64,000 nucleotides of DNA from Chromobotia macracanthus. Taxonomy: Eukaryota > Chordata > Actinopteri > Cypriniformes > Botiidae. The notes under the pieces were generated by a model. That model did no database searches and was not told the DNA's origin. It worked only from the letters and a program-made list of their open reading frames with translations. The position numbers were made by a program, and so were the translations under genes. Position 1 is the first letter of the stretch. The number at the start of each line of letters is the position of its first letter. This document shows positions 27,701 through 37,950 of this stretch, one piece after another. The stretch spans positions 575,001 to 639,000 of the forward strand of contig JAZGTH010000121.1 of the NCBI GenBank assembly GCA_036877525.1, given 5' to 3'.

Positions 27701-28288
27701 GAGATGGAGAGGAGTGTTCTCACTGACTTTAGGCTGTGCTGCCCCCTGCTGGTGAGCATCACTGGAGGTTTCTACAGTATGGCTCTGAAGGTCCATTCAC
27801 AATGACAATAAGTGTAATCACAAAAAGTCACGGGGTGACAGTACTGTTGGTCCATAGCAGGTCTTATTGAGACCAGAAGCCAGAACATTAATGGTGAGCT
27901 ATGCAACTGGCTATAGTTTTTAAAAACTGAGCCACAAAAGAGGTAGCCAACAAAAACAAGGTGTCGTTCTGTTTGGACAAGAAATCAGTTCTACTATAAA
28001 AATTAACTTCTGCAGGCTGAGTTTTATATATAAAGCTACCTACATTTTATTGCTGCTCATGTGCACCAAGTTAAACAGTTCTAAACGTGCTGATGTAAAT
28101 GTAGGCATGAATGTATTTACACAGGAACTGCAACCTCAGGAAGTGTATCACACTTGAATCTTGATTTCTGAGTCTCATGCACACCCACAGAACATATACC
28201 CAATAACAATTACAAAGTTTAATGCAGCCCTAATGTGAAATTTACCCAAACAGGTCAAATTCAGATGCCATGTACACAGCTACACAAA

Positions 28289-28408
28289 GAGTAATTTATA
28301 ACTGTGCTGTAATTAAACAAAGGTTATTTGATAGGAAGTAGGTCAATTTGGTAACCCACAACTATAAAAATCACTGAGGTTTGTTCACAACTAGTCCAGA
28401 TCTAGCAA
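28289..28408. repeat. local direct repeat, unit 1
   Basis: About 120 bp beginning GAGTAATTTATAACTGTGCT and containing GGTTATTTGATAGGAAGTAG. It recurs 580 bp to the right at 28869-28988 with roughly 85-90% identity by eye. It lies in smap1 intron 1. Confidence 0.85.
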
Positions 28409-28868
28409 ACAAACAATCTGTATGTATTCTGTATGCTTTCTGAACATGTACTTCATCATTTTTGCAATATGTTCTTTATAAAAGAAATCACAATGAATCA
28501 CAAATCACAAAGAAACCCAATCAAATGATTCTCTGATACAGGCACAAAAAGTGCCTAAACTTGTGTTTTTATTCAGCTAAGCCTGTAGCAATATGGTTTT
28601 ATGCACTGAACTGAAAACTAAGCACTATGAACACACAAATCCTGTTAACAATTTAACCACATATTTATACAGGGCAAGAAAAATGTCTCGATTGCACCAC
28701 CTGCTGACAATCTAAAGAAAAGCATTTAAACACAATGTTAACACATTAATACTGAAGTATAATGCCAGACCACTTAAAGACAGTATTGATTCTTTGAGTG
28801 CAAGAGCAGGCACGGTTTAGCCCTTTAACATATTCCACAATGAACTCAATTTAATAGCATCCAATGCA

Positions 28869-28988
28869 GAGTAATTTAAAACTGTGCTGTAAGCAAACAT
28901 GGGTTATTTGATAGGAAGTAGGTCAATCTGGCAACCCACAAATACAAAAATCACTGAGGCTTGTTCACCACTAGTCCAGATCCAACAA
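28869..28988. repeat. local direct repeat, unit 2
   Basis: Second unit of the pair with 28289: GAGTAATTTAAAACTGTGCT, GGTTATTTGATAGGAAGTAG, then CACTAGTCCAGATC. Sequence between the units is not shared, so this is not a simple tandem array. Confidence 0.85.
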
Positions 28989-30306
28989 AGTGGAACAATA
29001 AAACACAAATCATCACATCTTTAAATCATCTACATCAGATCCAGAGGTGAGTTTCAATAGTGGCACAGCTGGATCACCTGCTGAAATGCACTGAATCACT
29101 GGTCCTGATTCAAGTGTTCAGCAGCAAACCCATTTCAGACTCAGCAGTCACAGAATCCACACTGATATCCACACGTGACTCAGTTTCTTCTGGCCTGTGA
29201 GTGGAATGGAATCCATCTGAAACACATTACAAAGCTGCACAACAGCTGGGCTAAATAAAATGACTCCAGATGGAAAAGCCTTCCAGAAAACAGCAGGCTA
29301 ATATTTGGGCAAAATTAAGTACTGTATGAGACATATTAGTACAAATCCTTAAATTGGTTGTAGCTTTTATTGAGTTATTCTTTAAGCACCTGGTTGGAGG
29401 TAACAATGATACAGGCTTCTGAAACTAGCAATAAAGTATTATAAAAGGCTTTACGTGTGAATAATCTGCACATGTAGTAAATGGAAAGGCCTTAATTAGT
29501 AAGCCTACATAGAACCTGCATCTATAGATTTAACCAGATATATCTTTATTTATTAAATATTTTGTCTACTATATAATAAACTGCTACACTGATGAATTGT
29601 TATTCCGTATTATTTTTCTAAATAAACATAAAACATCTGCTGTATTGTTTCCCTACTAAGAATCAAATTTGTAAAGAAATGGGGATTACTGTGTGTGTGT
29701 GGAGGGGGGGGGGGTTGAATTCCACAGATTGTCCTCCGACAATGGGCTTTGTTAGAAAGAAAAGTCTGAATGCACATCATGTGACTGTAATTATTAAATC
29801 TGTGTTTTGCCATAAGTGAACAACATGTTTAGACACAGACTAAAGCAGGACCAAGTGCACCACGTGTTTGTCAGAAGCTGAGAATCCAGCCTAAAGGAAA
29901 ACACACGGCCAATACGAGGCACTTCCAGAATGCATTAGCAGAGATAGTGATCACACACATCACTGGTGACAAGAAAAGAGAGTAAAAGAGTTCAGAGGGA
30001 AATCCTTCTGATGTGTAGAGACAGGACCGGCTGTTGTCATCACAGAGACACAGAACAGAACTGCTGCCTGGGATCAGGAGTTACGCAACATCCAAACAAC
30101 ATTAATTCAACTAATACACAATATTCGGTTTCTGTGTCCACCAGACAAGTATTCCCCTCCACAATAACAACAACACACCTTCTGTTAGCTATAAGGGCAA
30201 ACACACACATGCTGATGAAGACTTTCAACAGTCCTTATCTCTGTGAGTGACAGTTTGAAAGAGACAGAATATAGGAGGAAGTGCCAGAGCACATTTCCTG
30301 TCTGTC

Positions 30307-30308
<2 letters not shown>

Positions 30309-30352
<44 letters not shown>
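30309..30352. repeat. (TG)n microsatellite
   Basis: Pure TG tract in smap1 intron 1. Confidence 0.95.
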
Positions 30353-30354
<2 letters not shown>

Positions 30355-30805
30355 GAAGTAAAGGTGGGAGACATTATCAAACAGATGCCACTCTCAACAC
30401 TCTCCAGTAGCCAGACACATGCAAAACCAATACTGACACACACACACTTCTATCAGCACTTGCAGCAGGATGTGCGCGCACACACATCAGCACTCTCTTC
30501 TGTCTGTTGTCCAAAGGCCTGCAGTTACCACTGGATCATTTCTCATTACTACGGCTGCCCAGAGATTTTTCCCAGAATCTGTACCGAGAATTTGCAGAAA
30601 GCGCTGCAGATTTCCATAATAATATCGCCCACCATAAAATCAAAGTCCTTGCTTGATTGCATAAGTATTTTGGCAAGTTTGATAATGTATCAGAAACTAC
30701 AGTACAAATGTATGTTCAAACTAATTTCCTGAACATTTATCTGCCATTGGTTGGACAAAGAGATCCACTTCCACTTGTTGCCTGTGTTGATGACTATATC
30801 AGTGG

Positions 30806-30840
30806 GTGGATGTACAGCTGTTTTACAGCTGTACATCCAC
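30806..30840. repeat. perfect hairpin, 16-bp arms, 3-nt loop
   Basis: GTGGATGTACAGCTGT, loop TTT, ACAGCTGTACATCCAC: every arm base pairs. It lies in smap1 intron 1. No terminator or RNA gene context is evident. Confidence 0.85.
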
Positions 30841-32232
30841 ATATTTTCATAATAAAATCTGACCAATAATAAGGCCAAAGCATTTTGTTCCTGCAGCCAG
30901 CATATTTTTTCAGTTGTTTGTAATGGGAGTGCAATGTGAATGTCATTTTTTACTTTGCTGTCCAATCACTGTGCAGAAAGGGCGGGATAAATTCCACATC
31001 AACCAGCACATCCTACTTATACAACAACTGAACAACAATGCCAAAGTTAACGGCGTTAATGAAAACGATTATTTTCCAGAAACATCCTGATTGCAATCAC
31101 TAAGTACTATAAATATATTATTATATTTATAATATAATATAATATATGTAAATACATATCTTCTGTGTAAGGTTCAGGACCATTCAATGTTTATCCAATC
31201 ATTGTGATCACTGCATTTCTTTTATATATTACTGTCTCAGAGTATCAATTTCTGTACCAGGTAACAGCCAAACAAATACAACATCTGTTGATTGAACAAG
31301 CTATCTGTGAAATCATATATTAGTGACACATTACTTTGGTGGATATTCTGTATTATAGCAACCAAAGCAGATGGTGTCAGGTACCCATAGCTGGCGATTT
31401 CTGGAGAGCACATGGTGTTTTCAGCTGTGTGGAAACGCTTTGGTGCACAGACACACAGCTTAAAGCAGCTCAGTTTCTCATTTTCTCAGTTTCTCAGCTT
31501 CTCAGTTTGATATATATGATTCACTGGCAGTTACGCCATTCATAGTGGAAATAAATACTTTCTCCAAAGAGCAACCCTCAACTGGGTGTGAAGGTGTGAA
31601 ACACTTTTTTATAAGAAACAATCTAATGGGAATACAGTGGAAATTACACAATCTGTTTCTACAATCTGTTTGTAGATCTTCATCAAAGATGACATAAGGA
31701 AATAAGCTGTAAACAGCTAAACCCATCTGTGTTCGGGACACCTACAAATTACACCTACCACAACATCAGCTTAACTATCAGTGCCAGCTGTACTGACTGG
31801 AGACTGCCTTTTACCCAGAATGCACAACAGCACTGTAGGATCTACAATAATATACAGAGAAAAAGAGGAAAGAACTGAGAAAGTGGGAAATGGTTTTAAC
31901 AATGAACCATGACAGAATATATGAAAGGATGGAGGCAAGGTTATGGAAGTCATGTCCTCCATGACAATGCAGCTTTAGACCATAAAATAGAATGCTTTCA
32001 TCTCATCTCACAATGACAATTCATTTTAGAGACAACTAAGCTATCTGTGGGAATCCACTACATGACTCATAGTTTTGCCAGTGTGTAGGGGGATAAGCTG
32101 TACAGGCAACAAAAACAACAAATCGTGAGAAAACAGATCTTTCTCAACAAATCACTTCACACGCAAAGTCACTTGTATGAATATGAAGTGACAGTCAGGT
32201 ATAGTAATCTGCATTTATTCCATCCAGTTGGT

Positions 32233-32233
<1 letters not shown>

Positions 32234-32292
<59 letters not shown>

Positions 32293-32414
32293 ACACAGAC
32301 ACACACAGACACACACAGACACACACAGACACACACACACACAGACACACACAGACACACACAGACACACACAGACACACACAGACACACACAGACACAC
32401 ACAGACACACACAG
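32234..32414. repeat. (CA)n plus 10-bp tandem array
   Basis: CA dinucleotides to about 32284, then the decamer ACACACAGAC repeated in almost perfect register to 32414, broken once near 32331-32341 by extra CA. The 10-bp period is constant. A tRNA-like SINE follows immediately. Confidence 0.95.
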
Positions 32415-32423
32415 ACTGCAAGC

Positions 32424-32612
32424 CATGAATGCACACCCAGAGCACTGGGCAGCACTGTGAACTGGGGTTAAGGTGCCTTGCTCAAGGGCACCTCAGTTGT
32501 TTCCTGTCGACAGGAAATTCAAACCAGCGACCTTCTGGTTACAAGTCTCTAACCAGTAGTCCACAACTGCCCTGCATTAGCACCAAAACAATTGCCCTGC
32601 ATTAGCATCCAA
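32424..32612 (-). mobile_element. tRNA-like SINE, minus strand, with short tandem duplication
   Basis: On the minus strand, TGTGGACTACTGGTTAGAGA and GGTCGCTGGTTTGAATTTCC resemble tRNA A and B boxes. The plus-strand core AAGGTGCCTTGCTCAAGGGC is a dispersed fish repeat I recognise. Next to it (32566-32612) a unit of about 25 bp, TGCCCTGCATTAGCA, occurs twice. The element directly abuts the decamer array at 32285. Confidence 0.55.
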
Positions 32613-33130
32613 ACCAGGGCCTGTTTGTTTCACACATCACATCTGTGGCATGTAAGCAGTACTTCTTTTCTGTGACAACACAAGCAGCACTCCAAGTACA
32701 GTTTCTGCACATTTCATGACAAACATGAAATATGCATTCCCTGAATCTTAACGAAGGTGGCAATTCAATTTTATATACGTTATGTAAATTTATTACTGTG
32801 TTGCTATTAAGATGCTTCCACTGTGTATGTGCATTATATTTTATGTTCATGATGAAATAGTTCTCAATGGTTTGCTTCTGATAAAATTTTATCGTTATCA
32901 TGTTTATGCAAGAGGAAACTTTAATAGTTACCTAACACTGTGTCTGAACCACAGCCTGTTCTTATCAACACACAACAGGCATGTGCCATAAGTTGGGAGC
33001 TGAAGGCACCTGTAAGTCACAAATTTACACACGCAAATACACAAAGTGATATCGAAGGCTGTGCAGCTGCAACAAACAGCTTTCACTCTTTGCAAATAAG
33101 CAAACACAGATATGTAAAAACAAAGACTGA

Positions 33131-33132
33131 AT

Positions 33133-33163
<31 letters not shown>
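33131..33163. repeat. (GT)n microsatellite
   Basis: GT tract in smap1 intron 1 ending GTGCGTATGA. Confidence 0.95.
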
Positions 33164-35260
33164 CGTATGACACTCAGGTAAACATAATTTGTACACACAA
33201 AGCAAATAATACCTTAAACAGAGGTTTAAGGTTTTAAACTAGTTTGCGTTTAAGGTCAGTTCTGCCTTGTTTGTGCAAATTATGCATTAAGCCAAGTGTC
33301 ATACACACCCATAGTGTGGTGCATGTTTGACAGCTTAGCACAGTGGCATCAGGCAGAGTGAGACTAGCATGGAATAAAGTACATCAACCGTACATCAAAC
33401 CCTGCAGACACTCAGCCATATCTGACCAATCTCTGCTATTAGGTCACATCTAAAAAACATCAGCTAAAGTCAGCAGTTCCAGCAGTGCCATGCTCACCTC
33501 ATCCACTGTGTTTCATCTATTTTTCTCTCTGTGTGCTGTATCTAACAGGACAGAAGTTCATTGTAACCTCAGTGCTGCAAGCATTTGGATTCAGAGTACA
33601 GACGGGGCAGCACAATCATTGGAGCTGAAAAGTAACACCATTCCAGGAAGTCAAAATGGAAAAGACAGTCTACTGGTGACTGTGGGCCTACCACAAGAGT
33701 GTGCTTTTCCCTACAGAGGCTAAATTGCAGTCAACACAAAATGTCATTTGCAACCCACTTTACTTGTGTAACATGACACATAGTCAAAACTAGATGTTTA
33801 ATAAAAAATTGATGGGCAGGGTTTATTTTTAATGAAAGCTGATTGGATGGTGAAAATGTGGGTGTTCCATAAGAATCCAGGCCTGAATGACACTCACTAC
33901 TCAAAAGGCATTCTGACTGTGAAGCTCATACTTCAAATATCAAATGTGTATCAGATATGATGTCCTTTGTTATAATTGTTGTAACCTTTACTAAATTAAC
34001 CATTTCCTGCATTAAATCACTATATCAACCACTGGCCTGTTTTGAGAAAGGCTGTATTAGTACACCAACAGTACCTTAAAACAATGTCTAAATAGCTAAT
34101 TGGCTATGGTTATAATTTTAACCAATATACAAAAGTTATTGCTCTATTCTTTAGCTGATGAATCACATTTTTAAGAAGGTAACAAGGGACTCAATGTTAG
34201 GAAAGAATTTGTATTTCATGTTCATTTCAACACTTAATCCTTCAGATGGACGTCACTCATAAATCAAGGTTAGTCTTGAAGCTTTAAACTCCAGCCCTTC
34301 ATTTCCAGCATTATGTAAGAGAGACAGAAAGCAGAGGCAGAGATCAGGCAATATGAGCAGTGAGGTGTGGCTGCACTTAGGAAACCGGAGAGCTCAGAGT
34401 GGAAGAAACTGGCCTGTCTAAGAAAGGCAAGAGGGAAGCTTGAGAAGGTGCTGGCCTGGTACATCACTGCAGAGCGGATGACTGCCTTCAGCCTCATCCA
34501 CCCACTGATGTTAAGACAAAAAAGAAGCAACACATCCTTTAAAGCAAAAACTAAGATAACATTTCTGTGGTTATGCCTACATGTGGTAATTCAAGTAATG
34601 CAAGCACTCAGCCCTTATTTATCTAAAACTTTACATGTAAATGAGCAGGAAACTTTAAAGTAACTGGGAGGCAATAAAAATGCACTTTTTTGTTTTTCAC
34701 TAATTTGAGCCCCATCACTAACACAGCTTTACATGTTGTATGCTAACAGTAAAGCCTTAAATATTCAATGTTGACAAAGCCCTTGTTCTCATATTCTCTG
34801 TTTAACAAACGATTGATGAAATATGTGCATCATTTTAGTCCACTTAAATATTGTAATATTGTAGAAATATTTTCTCTTGCCTACAACAGACATGTACATA
34901 TGCATAACCCCTCAAGTAAAAACACAGAGGAGGGCTGCCTACATGAACGAGTATTAAGAACATCACAAATTTAAACTCAACTTGCTCTGCATAAAAAAAA
35001 GAAGCAACAAGAAAGCAAATAAATGCAAAAAGCCATTAAATATCTAGTAACAATCACAATCCAAAGTGATTATTACTCATGCAAAGCAAAAGCAATAATC
35101 TGTTTCAGTCACTCAATGTATCAATTCTGTATCTATAGTCCATTTAAACATATCTTACTTCAAGCATTATGTACTATACTGAGGTGAACATACAGAAGTA
35201 TGTAAACTAGTCACATGAAACACAGCCTAATGAACTTTAAAAGAGCTCTTTATCATTAGC

Positions 35261-35436
35261 TCATCAAAGTCGTCATACTTGTTTCAATGCAATAAGCTGG
35301 GTGGTACACATATACAAGTTAATCCCTCTGTCATACCCAGATATGCAGAAGAAAGTGTAGTGTCACACATGTAAATCATCAAAGTCGTCATACTTGTTTC
35401 AATGCAGCAAAACTGGGAGGTACACATGCACATTGA
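35261..35436. repeat. two-unit direct repeat, period 115 bp
   Basis: CATCAAAGTCGTCATACTTG then TTTCAATGCA occurs at 35262 and again at 35377. Each is followed by a GGTGGTACACAT or GGAGGTACACAT block. The units are about 60 bp and lie in smap1 intron 1 some 400 bp downstream of exon 1. Confidence 0.8.
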
Positions 35437-35458
35437 TGCCTCCTGTGCACCTCCACTC

Positions 35459-35466
35459 TGACGTCA
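35459..35466. promoter_or_regulatory. perfect palindromic CRE motif TGACGTCA
   Basis: A full cAMP response element palindrome about 340 bp inside smap1 intron 1, with further half-like sites close by (CGTGACATCATC, AAACGTCAGG, GATGACA). Known binding family: CREB/ATF. Function here is inferred from motif and position only. Confidence 0.4.
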
Positions 35467-35803
35467 CACGTGACATCATCAAACGTCAGGATGACACCGT
35501 ATGTCAGACCTGCCGGTCAGTTCAACTCCACACTGGTTTTCCGTTCATATATAAGTAATGCTTTGATCAAGGACGCGTAGCTGTATAGTGATTGTCTGTC
35601 TAACTAAACAACGCGTATCATTCAATCAGTACTTTCCAAACGCTCAGAAATCATGTAAACAAAGGCAGCATGCTAGGTTTTTGATAAGTAAGCTATAAGA
35701 TAAGCGTCAGACCCTCCAGAAAAGTAAAATCACCACAGATGATCAAAACATCTCCCGAGTTGTTAAAGAGACGCAGAGGTGATTTTGATGTAGATCGTCT
35801 CAC

Positions 35804-35921
35804 CTTTCGCTTCGCAGTCGGCGCAGTATTTGTTATCATCCTCTCTCAGCATTTTGGACAGAATGGCCTGATGCTGCTCGTTCAGTTTCTGAGCCTTTTC
35901 CCTCTCCGATCGCGTCGTCAT
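35804..35921 (-). CDS. smap1: smap1 coding exon 1 (ArfGAP start)
   Basis: Encodes residues 1-39 plus one base: MTTRSEREKAQKLNEQHQ, then ILSKMLREDDNKYCADCEAK. Human SMAP1 starts MATRSCREKAQKLNEQHQ, so this ATG is well supported. The open frame continues upstream to about 36032, but that part has no ATG at its head and no family match, so it is read as 5' UTR. Cys33 and Cys36 are the first pair of the ArfGAP zinc finger. The donor is GTGAGA. Confidence 0.95.
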
Positions 35922-37380
35922 GTCGGCTCGTTTTCTGTCAGTGTCTCTGGATAAAATCACCTGTCCTTTCTCCTGATTCACTTCGTTCAGCTGAAGCGTA
36001 ATAAATGGAAGACCATCCCCCAAGAAATGCAACTATGGTGGGTTTACGGCAGCGGTGCGGCGGCTGGGTTGAGACGGATCGGGGGAATATGGCAGATTGG
36101 AGGAACTGACCGGAAGCGGAAACGGGGACAAGAAAGATACGAGGAGCTGACTTAAATGTTTTTAATAAACCTAAACGTGGACATCGGAAGGTGGACAGAA
36201 GCACTCGCATCTGTGGGTATTATTTACTTTATCTTTTTTTTAAAAAAGCAAATTTATTCATTATAGTACACATTTTGATCCCGCTGTAAGGCTTGCGTCA
36301 TTGCTGACGTATTTGGGTTTCGACAGTAGGTTGGGAAGCCGGTTTAATGCTGATGTATGAATATGAATACATAGACCATGTAATGAATTCAGTGTCGCCA
36401 ATAACCACGCTAACTAGTTTCTGATGACTAAAACTACAATATAATCTGGATGACAGGTTTGACTTGAGGTGAAATCGCTTTTTTAATAAATGGTTTTCTA
36501 TAGCTCCTGATATGGTATACAATACATATGGAAATACACTCTAAATAATAGCCTAAGTGCATTTAGAAACTATAACTACAACTGCCGTAATTGTAATAAA
36601 AATGAAGTCTACACCCTCATGCTCCAAAAACATTTATCAGTCTACTACATGCCAAAATGCCTGTCATCACTACCATTAGATATAGATTAAATATAGATTA
36701 CAGGAAACCATGTTATGTTTTCATAAGAGCTTAAATTCTGATCATGCTATCACTTCCAGCTCTACTATTTTACCCCGAGTAGATACAGATTTAACCCTGT
36801 ATGTGTGTAATCTGCCAACTGCAACATTAAAACTCTCATATTCTTAAGTATTTATCAGAAAAGGCAAAGCATAAAGCTTTTTATTATGCAAAACAATTAT
36901 GCAAAAAAAGTGTCATGGTCAAACTGTTAGTCACATTATATAGTTTTATTCAGGTACATTTTTACCAAATAAGATTAATGATATACTAAATAAACAGATT
37001 CAACCTACTAGAAGACTTCCCCAAAATGTTTGAAATGTGAAAACAATCTTTAAAGAAATATTGTGGCTTAATAAGTTCATTATTTTAAAAACCGTGCAGG
37101 CTTTGCATACATTTTGTCACAATGTGGCCTATTTCCAATAGGAAACATATCAAATTGTCATAATAACAAATAAAGGCTGAATCAAATTGCTCACTAAAGA
37201 TTAAACAACTGCTTTGTTTAGTAGCACATACAACATATTATGCCCATAATATCAGGGAGTGTGAGGCATCATTTCTGGTCAAGAAATTTTCTCTTTTGTA
37301 TGTGTATACAAACAGTGATTAATTAGTGACAATTTAAATGTTTAATTAAAAAATTGGATAGGACTATTTTTAATAGTGAC
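35922..37380 (-). other. smap1 5' UTR/promoter and sdhaf4 3' flank
   Basis: About 1.46 kb separates the smap1 ATG from the sdhaf4 stop. The first ~150 bp next to smap1 are GC- and CpG-richer (GCAGCGGTGCGGCGGCTGGG near 36050) and probably hold the 5' UTR and core promoter. The part near sdhaf4 is AT-rich 3' flank with ATTAAA-type hexamers on the minus strand close to the stop. Confidence 0.5.
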
Positions 37381-37490
37381 CTAAAAATCAATACAACGAC
37401 CTCGCCTCTCCCAGTCACCATATCGGGTGGGTTCAGGTCCTTTGGGACCACCTTTCTCCTTAGTTTCTGGATTCACATCATCTGGAAATC
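37381..37490 (-). CDS. sdhaf4: sdhaf4 coding exon 3 (conserved SDHAF4 domain)
   Basis: Encodes residues 71-106 and the stop. It contains the family signature FPDDVNPETKEKGGPKGPEP followed by TRYGDWERRGRCIDF at the very C-terminus, nearly identical to human (FPDDVNPVTKEKGGPRGPEP, then TRYGDWERKGRCIDF). The acceptor is TTAAACAG. This is the decisive exon for the call. Confidence 0.97.
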
Positions 37491-37613
37491 CTGTTTAAGG
37501 AGAAAGTAAACATTACTGAAGGTGAGGAAAATAATGTGAGTTTTGCAAATGTAGCTGTTTAAAAACGTACAGTAATTATAATACAGTATAATAAAGATTC
37601 TGTATGTTCCTAC

Positions 37614-37745
37614 TTTCAAGGACGTCTTTAGATTTGGACTCGGTTTCGTCCATGTCAAAGCGTCCTTGTGGTGTTTTCGCTTTCTTTAGTGGTTCCTTGT
37701 CTTTGTTCACCCCACCAGATCCATAACCTGCTGTCCTCTGCCATG
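37614..37745 (-). CDS. sdhaf4: sdhaf4 coding exon 2
   Basis: Encodes residues 27-70 plus one base. The acceptor is TTTGTAG and the donor GTAGGA. It includes KEPLKKAKTPQGRFD, matching the human segment KQSLKKPKLPEGRFD, then an acidic/Ser/Lys linker. It is too short and too poorly conserved to call alone; the fit in frame between exons 1 and 3 is what supports it. Confidence 0.92.
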
Positions 37746-37871
37746 CTACAAAGGAGATGGGGTGATATTTTACCAGATCTACAAAACAATGTGCTTACAC
37801 TTCAGTACAAACCAAACAAATGGGATTTTGGTATAATAATGACAACTGTCTAGTTGATGGGTTGCACTCAC

Positions 37872-37950
37872 CTAATAAATTCGACTTTGAAAACGACCCC
37901 CTGTTTACAAAACCTTTAGCTGTGGTACAGTAAACACGTAAAAGAGACAT
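37872..37950 (-). CDS. sdhaf4: sdhaf4 coding exon 1 (mitochondrial presequence)
   Basis: Encodes residues 1-26 plus one base. It begins MSLLRVYCTTAKGFVNRG, which has Arg and Lys, hydroxyl residues and no acidic residue, as expected of a mitochondrial targeting peptide. The donor GTGAGT is consensus. An out-of-frame ATG lies only 7 nt upstream (A at 37957); its 13-codon frame ends with TAA inside this exon. The chosen ATG (A at 37950) has A at -3. Confidence 0.88.

Larger units (their letters stand above)
19037..35803 (-). other. smap1: smap1 intron 1 (16.8 kb)
   Basis: A large first intron carrying the compound tetranucleotide array, two SINEs (23716, 32424), the 580-bp-spaced direct repeat pair, a perfect hairpin (30806-30840), a decamer array, several CA/TG tracts and, near exon 1, a 115-bp-period repeat and a CRE palindrome. 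No other coding exon is supported within it. Confidence 0.85.
7680..35921 (-). other. smap1: smap1 gene, part in window (coding exons 1-6)
   Basis: Six coding exons of small ArfGAP 1 (stromal membrane-associated protein 1) were found: 35804-35921, 18903-19036, 17356-17441, 15590-15665, 9337-9408 and 7680-7760. They join in frame to 189 codons, against about 467 aa in human SMAP1. SMAP1 stimulates GTP hydrolysis on Arf6 and acts in clathrin-dependent endocytosis. The later exons (clathrin-binding and Met/Gln/Pro-rich C-terminal part) were not found between 1 and 7679 and probably lie beyond base 1. Introns 1-5 are 16767, 1461, 1690, 6181 and 1576 nt. Confidence 0.94.
37381..37950 (-). other. 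sdhaf4: sdhaf4 gene, coding span (three exons)
   Basis: A compact complete gene for succinate dehydrogenase assembly factor 4 (C6orf57 family): exons 37872-37950, 37614-37745 and 37381-37490 with introns of 126 and 123 nt. The 106-aa product compares with 108 in human. SDHAF4 (yeast Sdh8) is a mitochondrial matrix chaperone that binds flavinylated SDHA and limits ROS during complex II assembly. It lies directly upstream of smap1 on the same strand, as SDHAF4 does with SMAP1 at human 6q13, which supports both calls. Confidence 0.95.

Noticed and set aside
32125..32460. Several 66-111 codon frames with HT or CV repeats
   Set aside because: CA and decamer repeat translation only.
35922..36032. 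N-terminal extension of smap1
   Set aside because: The frame is open, but its first codon is TTG, not ATG, and it does not resemble SMAP1; the family starts at MxTRS.
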